Shown in pieces: positions 6,707 to 11,103 of a DNA stretch of 11,103 nucleotides. How positions within the stretch are numbered: the stretch's first letter is position 1; the number at the start of each line of letters is the position of its first letter. A program made the position numbers and the translations under genes. Location: positions 1-11,103 of the forward strand of contig JASHQN010000155.1 of assembly GCA_030039135.1 (NCBI GenBank), read 5' to 3'. The notes beneath the pieces were generated by a model. The model worked only from the letters and a program-made list of their open reading frames with translations, had not been told where the DNA came from and ran no database searches. This stretch comes from Thermoplasmata archaeon. Lineage in GTDB: Archaea; Thermoplasmatota; Thermoplasmata; Lutacidiplasmatales; UBA184.

Positions 6707-6951
6707 CGTACGTCGATTCGTGACCCGCGCCCGGCTCTTGGTCTTGTGGGCGGACGGAGCCCGGCTCGATGGCCTCCGGGTCCCGGCGCGCGGTCCGGAC
6801 GCCCTCCGAGACCCGCCGACCGCCCCGCCCTCGAATGCCTATATATATGCCCCGGGCTCGGGGCGGCGGGGGAATGAGGAACACCTGTCTCTCCGATTTC
6901 GTGACGAGACCAGCGACGAGCTGACCCCCGACCTCCTTCACACGTAGACCC
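6707..6951 (+). promoter_or_regulatory. Intergenic region with a strong TATA box upstream of the FKBP gene
   Basis: This 245-base gap separates divergent genes. TATATATAT at 6840-6848 is the strongest archaeal TATA box in the window and predicts transcription start near 6870, about 80 bases before the FKBP start, so this message has a real leader unlike most neighbours. A 16-codon frame (ATG 6874 to TGA 6922-6924) begins only about 4 bases after the predicted start point. No Shine-Dalgarno precedes ATG 6952. The box is nearly symmetric and could also fire leftward, about 110 bases before the antiporter. The rest (6707-6835) is GC-rich with nothing I can identify. Confidence 0.6.
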
Positions 6952-7878
6952 ATGGCCGAGACCCGACCGCCCCGAACGCTCGCGATTGTGCTCGCGATCA
7001 TCGTCGTCGCCGCCGGAGCCGGTGGGATCGGGTTCCTCTACTACGAAAACCACCGTCCCGGTCCTTCCGGGCCCCTGACGGTCCAGGTGGGCGACAACGC
7101 GACGGTGAACTACATCGGCATCTTCGGCGCGGGCCCGCAGGTCGGTCGCGTGTTCGACACGTCCGAGTACGCGGTCGCGATGAACGATCTCGCGTGGCCG
7201 AAGTCTCTCCTCTACACCTCGCGAGGGGCGTCTCCGGCGAACTACACGCCGCTCCCCGTGTACGTGGGGTCGACGGCGCCCGCCGCCGGCTACACGGTCG
7301 GCAACCTCACGTTCTCGAGCGTCGTGACCGGCTTCTGGCAGGGGCTCGTCGGCCTGCCGGGGAACCAGACGCACTACGTCACGGTCCCGCCGAGTCTCGG
7401 CTATAGCTTCGTCAACGGTTCGTGCTTCGTCACCCAACCGCTGACCTACACGAAGCCGGTCCTCGTCACTCTGACCCCAGCGGGATTCGCGAGCGCGTTC
7501 CCCTCGGTCACGGCGACCCCGGGCCTCGAGTTCACCGACCCGCTCTACGGTTGGCCGGACCTGATCCTCACGGTCAACGCGACCGCGGTCGCCTACGAGA
7601 ACCTCCCGTCGCTCGGAATGACGACGAGCCCGTCGGGCTGGTCGGTCGCCGTGACCAGCATCACGTCGACCACGATCACGCTCGTCAACCAGCTCTCCCC
7701 GGGCCAGGCCGGGCTCGTCAAGGGCAAGTCGACCGCCTCGATCTGCGGCACGACATCGTTCATCGTTTCCCAGGTGAATCTCGGGGCCTCGACCTACACC
7801 GAGGACTTCAACACCGAGGTGGCGGGCCAGACGCTCATCTTCATCGTCTCGGTCGTCGACATCTTTCCGCCGAGCTGA
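6952..7878 (+). CDS. Membrane-anchored, extracytoplasmic FKBP-type (SlyD-like) peptidyl-prolyl isomerase
   Basis: Should speed proline cis/trans isomerisation and fold proteins outside the membrane. In 308 residues a short positive N-terminus and one hydrophobic helix (about 9-31) give an anchor with the rest outside. FKBP blocks occur in order: VQVGDNATVNYIGIF (44-58), RVFDTS (66-71), VVTGFWQGLVGL (124-135), VTVPPSLGYS (143-152) and the closing strand DFNTEVAGQTLIFIVSVVDI. Pocket residues align with FKBP12: Tyr54, Phe68, Asp69, Val124/Val125, Phe128 and Tyr151, so activity is plausible. Two insertions stand out: about 35 extra residues at 72-120, and about 130 in the flap (157-285), where SlyD and archaeal long FKBPs carry a smaller chaperone domain. 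Six N-glycosylation sequons (Asn49, 97, 118, 138, 155, 209) and two cysteines (158, 265), possibly a disulfide, fit an exposed location. Confidence 0.85.
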   Translation: MAETRPPRTLAIVLAIIVVAAGAGGIGFLYYENHRPGPSGPLTVQVGDNATVNYIGIFGAGPQVGRVFDTSEYAVAMNDLAWPKSLLYTSRGASPANYTPLPVYVGSTAPAAGYTVGNLTFSSVVTGFWQGLVGLPGNQTHYVTVPPSLGYSFVNGSCFVTQPLTYTKPVLVTLTPAGFASAFPSVTATPGLEFTDPLYGWPDLILTVNATAVAYENLPSLGMTTSPSGWSVAVTSITSTTITLVNQLSPGQAGLVKGKSTASICGTTSFIVSQVNLGASTYTEDFNTEVAGQTLIFIVSVVDIFPPS

Positions 7879-7892
7879 CCGGACTCCTCCGG
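7879..7892 (+). other. Short hairpin directly after the FKBP stop codon
   Basis: CCGGA (7879-7883) pairs with TCCGG (7888-7892) around a CTCC loop, immediately after the TGA and within the 34-base gap to the convergent coiled-coil gene. There is no T run, so a terminator role is only possible. Confidence 0.25.
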
Positions 7893-7912
7893 GGCCCGGG
7901 CGACCGTCGCGC

Positions 7913-8818
7913 CTAGCCGCTGAGCGTGACCTTGCCCCGCTTGAGGAGTTCCTGCAGGTGGGCCTCGGCCGCCGACTCGGCGGCGGCGCTCGCGCCCGAG
8001 CCACCGCGCCGGGGCGCGTACGCCCGGACGGTCCGACGGGCCTCGTCGCGGCGGGCCCGGATCTCCCCGAGCGTGCGTCGCCCGTCCCGCTCGAGGTCGC
8101 GCATTTCCCGAGAGACCGCGTCGATCTCGGCCATGACCGCCGAGCGCTCCTTGCCCTTCGTCCGAAGGGCGGCGACGAGCCCGCCGGCGTCGACGAGCTT
8201 ACCTCGGACCTCGTTCATCTTCGCGTCGCGGTCGACTTTGGCCTTCGAGAGTTCGGCGGTGAGCCGTTCGACCTCCGCGCGGGCCGCTGCGATCCGCGCT
8301 TCCGCCTCCTTGCGCTGACGATCGTGTTCGGCGACGACCTGGGTGCGGGCTTCCGCCACCTTGAGGTCCTGGGAGCGCTGGCGGAGCTGGGCGATCAGCG
8401 CGTTCTCCTCGGGCAGCGGGAGCGCGTTCGTCTGCTGCCGGAGCTCGAGCTGCGCGATCTCGCGGCGGATCTGCTCCGGTCGCACGCGCTCTCCCGGCTC
8501 GAACGAGAGCTTGAGCTCCCGGAGCGCGACGACGGCTCGCTCGAGCGCGCCGCGGGCCGCGATCCGTTCGGCGCGGAGCGCGGCCAGGCGCTTGCCCATC
8601 TCTCCGTGCTCGCTGTAGAGGCGCTCGACCTCCATCGCGGGGACCTGGCGCCGCTCGTAGAGGGCCTTCTGCTCCTCGCTGAGCCGGCGCATCTCGACGA
8701 TCAGATCGTGCCGCTTCTCACCCAGGCTCTTCAGGCGCGAGTCGATCGACCGCAGGCGGGAGCGGGCGTCGCGCTCCTCCGTGACATCGGTGTCGGACAG
8801 GATCGGCCGAGGGGCCAC
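7913..8818 (-). CDS. COG1340-type archaeal coiled-coil protein, function unknown
   Basis: A 301-residue, highly charged protein that is nearly all helix. Long heptad-rich coiled coils span about 10-115 and 135-265, broken by a short segment around ERVRPEQIRREIAQLELRQQ and ALPLPEEN (about 108-138). A Gly/Ala-rich linker follows, then a small conserved tail, AHLQELLKRGKVTLSG, which resembles the end of COG1340 proteins. That family is widespread in Euryarchaeota; members are sometimes labelled phosphoserine phosphatase by error, and no phosphatase motif is seen here. It is cytoplasmic (no signal or membrane segment). The GTG start at 8818 follows a weak box at leaderless distance; a GAAGGAG at 8842-8836 is too far away (17 bases) to serve it. 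It lies 62 bases after the methyltransferase on the same strand, so it may also be read from larB. Confidence 0.8.
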   Translation of the reverse strand: MAPRPILSDTDVTEERDARSRLRSIDSRLKSLGEKRHDLIVEMRRLSEEQKALYERRQVPAMEVERLYSEHGEMGKRLAALRAERIAARGALERAVVALRELKLSFEPGERVRPEQIRREIAQLELRQQTNALPLPEENALIAQLRQRSQDLKVAEARTQVVAEHDRQRKEAEARIAAARAEVERLTAELSKAKVDRDAKMNEVRGKLVDAGGLVAALRTKGKERSAVMAEIDAVSREMRDLERDGRRTLGEIRARRDEARRTVRAYAPRRGGSGASAAAESAAEAHLQELLKRGKVTLSG

Positions 8819-8841
8819 GTTCCCAAGAGGCGGGCTCCTTC

Positions 8842-8849
8842 AGAAAAGG
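8842..8849 (-). promoter_or_regulatory. Weak TATA-like box for the coiled-coil gene
   Basis: The minus strand reads CCTTTTCT, centred 27-28 bases before the GTG at 8818. The base composition is only moderately TATA-like, but it is the AT-richest patch of the gap and the distance matches the other leaderless genes here. Confidence 0.33.
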
Positions 8850-8880
8850 GCTTCCGTCGGGCCGGGAGGACCCCCATCGC

Positions 8881-9666
8881 TCACCCGCGACGGTCGAGAA
8901 CGTACCAGAGGTGCGACGTCCGATCCTCTGTGGCGCGGACACGCACCAACCCGGCTCGGGTGAACCGCTCGAGCGTCGCCTTGCGGAAGTACTGGATCGG
9001 CTCGTCCGTCGGCACGTAGCGGCGCACGTCCGGGGCGACCACGATCCCCTCGCGGAAGTGGGGGTCCCGGACCGATCGGACCGCGAAGAGATGCCGGCCG
9101 TCCGGCCGGAGCACCCGAGCGACCTCGGACGCGAGGCGGTCGAGCTCAGGGTCCGAGAGGATCATGTAGACCACGTGAGCGTAGACGACGTCCTCGCTTT
9201 CCGTGGCCGTCGACGCGAGCGCGTCGAAGAGGTCCGCCTCTTCGAAGCGGAGCGAGGGCGGGTTGTCGGGATTCGCCCGGGCCCTCGCGATGGCGAGCGA
9301 GGAGTGGTCGACCGCTCGCACCCGGATCCCCGAGCGGGCGAGCGCACGGGAGTCGCGCCCCGGGCCGCACCCGAGCTCGAGCAGATCGAGGGGACGGGCG
9401 CAACCGGCGAGGGCGGCGAGGGCCCAGGCGCAGAAACGGCTCGGGGGACCAAGGAATCGGGACGGGTCCTGCGCGTAGTACGCCTCGGAGATCGCCCGGC
9501 GCCGGGCCCGGTCGGGATAGACTACCGCCGACGTGGAGCGGACCGGCCTCCCTCGCGCCCGTCCCGGCGGGAACGGGCCGGCCCCTCCCGCTCCACGAAC
9601 TGTTGGGCAGCGAAGAGGGCGGCGGGGACCGCGGCGTCGATGTTCACCACCGCGAGCGGAGCGCAC
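8881..9666 (-). CDS. SAM-dependent class I methyltransferase; N-terminus uncertain
   Basis: Transfers a methyl group from S-adenosylmethionine to an unknown substrate. Counting from GTG 9666, the Rossmann fold shows motif I LELGCGPGRDS (96-106), the acidic end of strand 2 at Asp120 (AVDHSS), motif II-like FEEADLFDAL (141-150), VVYMILSDPEL (165-175) and VARVLRPDG (182-190), with a C-terminal substrate part ending SHLWYVLDRRG. The recognisable protein begins near residue 50 (VYPDRARRRAISEAYY), just as the larB frame stops at 9522. Between there and motif I the frame has no ATG, GTG or TTG; the only canonical start is GTG 9666, 145 bases inside larB, whose first 45 residues are Arg/Gly/Pro-rich and look like a shadow of larB. 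So the true start may be non-canonical or reached by coupling or frameshift from larB, or the sequence has an indel. The domain call is firm; the start is not. Confidence 0.8.
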   Translation of the reverse strand: MRSARGGEHRRRGPRRPLRCPTVRGAGGAGPFPPGRARGRPVRSTSAVVYPDRARRRAISEAYYAQDPSRFLGPPSRFCAWALAALAGCARPLDLLELGCGPGRDSRALARSGIRVRAVDHSSLAIARARANPDNPPSLRFEEADLFDALASTATESEDVVYAHVVYMILSDPELDRLASEVARVLRPDGRHLFAVRSVRDPHFREGIVVAPDVRRYVPTDEPIQYFRKATLERFTRAGLVRVRATEDRTSHLWYVLDRRG

Positions 9667-10304
9667 GACTGGAGCATCGCGTTGAGCGCCGCCTCGCCCC
9701 GGCCCCCGCGTCCGTAGCCGGTGGATGTCGGGACTCCAACGACGGGGGCGCGCACGAGCCCGGCGACCACGGTGGGGAGCGCCCCTTCCCGTCCGGCGAA
9801 CACGAGGTAGATCTCCGGCCGGGACCGTTCGATCCGGCGGATCGCCGCCAGGAGCCGATGGAGCCCCGCGACTCCCACGTCGTGCTCGTGGACCACGCGG
9901 ATGCCGAGGGCGCGGAGGAGCTCGCGCGCTTCCTCCGCGATCGGCACGTCGCTCGTTCCAGCTGTTACTATGGCGGCGGTGCCCGGGCGGTAGCGAACTC
10001 CGAGCGGTCCCTCGAGGCGGACCAGCCTCCCCCCCGCGAGCGACCGCAGGGGAAGGCCCTCCACCCGAGCCCGTTCGAGCGCCCGGCGTTGGGTCGGTGT
10101 GGGCCGGGAGATTAGTGCGCCCCCTCCCTGGGCATGCAGGTTCCTCAGGATGCCGAGCAAGTGCTCGACCGTCTTGCCCTCGCCGAGAACGACCTCGGGG
10201 ACCCCGACCCGTCGGGGACGGTCGCGGTCGAGCCGGGCGTACCCTCCGACCTCGAGTTCGGCGCCGGCTCGGCGCCTCCCGGCCGCTCCGTCCCGTCGCG
10301 ACAC
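9522..10304 (-). CDS. larB: LarB: pyridinium-3,5-bisthiocarboxylic acid mononucleotide nickel cofactor pathway, first step
   Basis: LarB carboxylates the pyridinium ring of nicotinic acid adenine dinucleotide and releases AMP, giving the biscarboxylate that LarE and LarC turn into the nickel-pincer cofactor of lactate racemase-type enzymes. From GTG 10304 it has 260 residues, near the usual 240-260. The C-terminal PurE-like domain shows VTAGTSDVPIAEEA (113-126), FAGREGALPTVVAGL (169-183) and the signature TGYGRGGRGEAALNAMLQS (195-213) leading into CAPLAVVNID; Cys214 is the likely nucleophile towards the ring. The frame is open to GTG 10382, but the TATA box at 10324-10331 puts transcription start at about 10302, supporting 10304 as a leaderless start. 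The last 20 residues are a basic Arg-rich tail beyond the usual end and overlap the methyltransferase frame. LarC and LarE are not in the window, so the dependent enzyme is unknown. Confidence 0.9.
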   Translation of the reverse strand: MSRRDGAAGRRRAGAELEVGGYARLDRDRPRRVGVPEVVLGEGKTVEHLLGILRNLHAQGGGALISRPTPTQRRALERARVEGLPLRSLAGGRLVRLEGPLGVRYRPGTAAIVTAGTSDVPIAEEARELLRALGIRVVHEHDVGVAGLHRLLAAIRRIERSRPEIYLVFAGREGALPTVVAGLVRAPVVGVPTSTGYGRGGRGEAALNAMLQSCAPLAVVNIDAAVPAALFAAQQFVEREGPARSRRDGREGGRSAPRRR

Positions 10305-10322
10305 GGACCCCTCACCCAAGCC

Positions 10323-10332
10323 GTGATATAGC
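10323..10332. promoter_or_regulatory. Shared bidirectional TATA box between larB and acyl-CoA dehydrogenase
   Basis: The near-palindrome reads GTGATATAGC on the plus strand and GCTATATCAC on the minus strand. From its centre (10328), 26 bases left reaches 10302, next to GTG 10304 of larB; 26 bases right reaches about 10354, 9 bases before ATG 10363 of the dehydrogenase. No other TATA-like box lies in the 58-base gap, so one element probably serves both genes. Confidence 0.6.
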
Positions 10333-10362
10333 GGGTTTCGGTGGCACGCGGGACCCTTCCTC

Positions 10363-11103
10363 ATGGTCGACTTCTCACTCACGCCCGAGCAGGAAAGCCT
10401 GCGGGACGCCGCTCGGAAATTCGCGCGGACAGAGATGGCACCTCACGCCGCGGAATGCGACCGGACCGCTCGGTTCCCCGAAGAGATCTACCGTAAGGCG
10501 CACGACCTCGGTCTGATGAACCTCAACGTCCCAACGGAGTACGGCGGAAGCGGGCTCTCCCTCGTCGAGCAGTGCCTGATCGTCGAGGAGCTCGCCTACG
10601 CCTGCGGCGGGATGACGACCTCGATCATCGCGAACTGCCTAGCCCTCGAGCCGATCCTCCTCAGCGGCACGCCGGATCAGAAGCAGCGGATCCTGCCGCC
10701 GTTCTGCGCGGAGTACCACCTCGCGTCGTTCTGTCTCACCGAGCCGTCCGGGGGTAGCGACGCCGGAAGCCTGACGACGCGCGCACGCAAGGACGGCGCC
10801 GAGTACGTCCTCGACGGGGAGAAGTGCTTCATCACCAACGCTCCGCACGCCTCGCTCTACACCGTGTTCGCGACGGTCGACCCCACGCTTCGCCACAAGG
10901 GCATCGCCGCGTTCGTGGTCCCGCGGGCGACGCCCGGGGTGATCCCGGGCAAGGACGAGGAGAAGATGGGCCACCGCGCGTCGGCGACCAGCACCGTTCG
11001 CTTCGAGGAGGCGCGCGTGCCGGCCGCGAACCGACTCGGCGCGGACGGCGACGGGTTCGCGCTCGCGATGCGCACGCTCGACCAGACCCGGACCCCGATC
11101 GGC
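10363..11103 (+). CDS. Acyl-CoA dehydrogenase, N-terminal two thirds (cut by the right edge)
   Basis: An FAD enzyme that introduces the alpha-beta double bond of acyl-CoAs in fatty-acid or branched-chain amino-acid breakdown, passing electrons to an ETF. The 247 residues visible cover the N-terminal helical domain (1-120, opening VDFSLTPEQESLRDAARKFA, with VPTEYGGSGLS at 56-66), then the middle beta domain with the family signature FCLTEPSGGSDAG (123-135) and GEKCFITNA (152-160), which contact the flavin and substrate. The frame runs off in LDQTRTPIG, the start of the C-terminal helical domain; a full protein is about 380 residues. The catalytic glutamate, expected later in most members, is outside the window, so chain-length specificity and activity cannot be judged. 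ATG 10363 follows a predicted leader of about 9 bases without Shine-Dalgarno. The gene diverges from larB. Confidence 0.95.
   Translation, partial: MVDFSLTPEQESLRDAARKFARTEMAPHAAECDRTARFPEEIYRKAHDLGLMNLNVPTEYGGSGLSLVEQCLIVEELAYACGGMTTSIIANCLALEPILLSGTPDQKQRILPPFCAEYHLASFCLTEPSGGSDAGSLTTRARKDGAEYVLDGEKCFITNAPHASLYTVFATVDPTLRHKGIAAFVVPRATPGVIPGKDEEKMGHRASATSTVRFEEARVPAANRLGADGDGFALAMRTLDQTRTPIG

Noticed and set aside
6433..8004. 523-residue minus-strand ORF across the antiporter, FKBP and coiled-coil genes
   Set aside because: Low-complexity Arg/Gly/Asp-rich translation antisense or out of frame to three clear genes; a product of high GC.
7958..9019. 353-residue plus-strand ORF opposite the coiled-coil gene
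   Set aside because: Mirror of the charged coiled-coil coding strand; no domain, and the minus frame has a coherent heptad pattern and family tail.
10305..10382. Extended larB start at GTG 10382
   Set aside because: It would place the TATA box inside coding sequence and overlap the dehydrogenase start; the added residues do not look like LarB.

Overview
The window looks like ordinary chromosomal DNA from a GC-rich archaeon, most likely an uncultured member of the Thermoplasmatota. The pointers are: a euryarchaeal-type replication protein A gene (three OB folds plus a zinc finger) overlapped by its COG3390-type partner; a COG1340 coiled-coil protein; an archaeal extracytoplasmic FKBP; TATA-type boxes about 25-28 bases before several starts that have no ribosome binding site; and a TPP riboswitch, a class already known in Thermoplasmatales. 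Placement below the phylum is not possible from this sequence. No mobile element, CRISPR array, tRNA or rRNA is visible.

Layout. At the left edge a TPP riboswitch on the minus strand (about 133-43) leads into a gene of which only the first 12 or so codons are present. Divergent from it is pdxS (225-1163, vitamin B6). Then come a GT4 glycosyltransferase (1232-2365, plus) and pyrF (3173-2331, minus), whose 3' ends overlap. Divergent from pyrF is a two-gene unit for single-stranded DNA binding: RPA (3293-4456) and its RPA-associated partner (4456-5376). A CPA1-type cation/proton antiporter (6706-5435, minus) converges on it. After a 245-base intergenic region with a strong TATA box comes a membrane-anchored FKBP-type prolyl isomerase (6952-7878). 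It converges on a minus-strand cluster: larB (10304-9522), a SAM methyltransferase overlapping it (domain from about 9520 down to 8881) and a COG1340 coiled-coil protein (8818-7913). An acyl-CoA dehydrogenase (10363 to the right edge) diverges from larB across one shared TATA box.

The genes are mainly housekeeping: cofactors (thiamine control, PLP, nickel-pincer nucleotide), pyrimidine synthesis, DNA replication/repair, ion homeostasis, surface-protein folding and fatty-acid oxidation. Apart from the RPA pair and the larB-methyltransferase overlap there is little sign of a shared pathway. The points most worth attention are the riboswitch whose candidate Shine-Dalgarno lies in its own P4 helix, the larB/methyltransferase overlap with no canonical start clear of larB, the shared bidirectional TATA box, and the FKBP with unusually large insertions. 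I did not find a convincing new multi-gene system.
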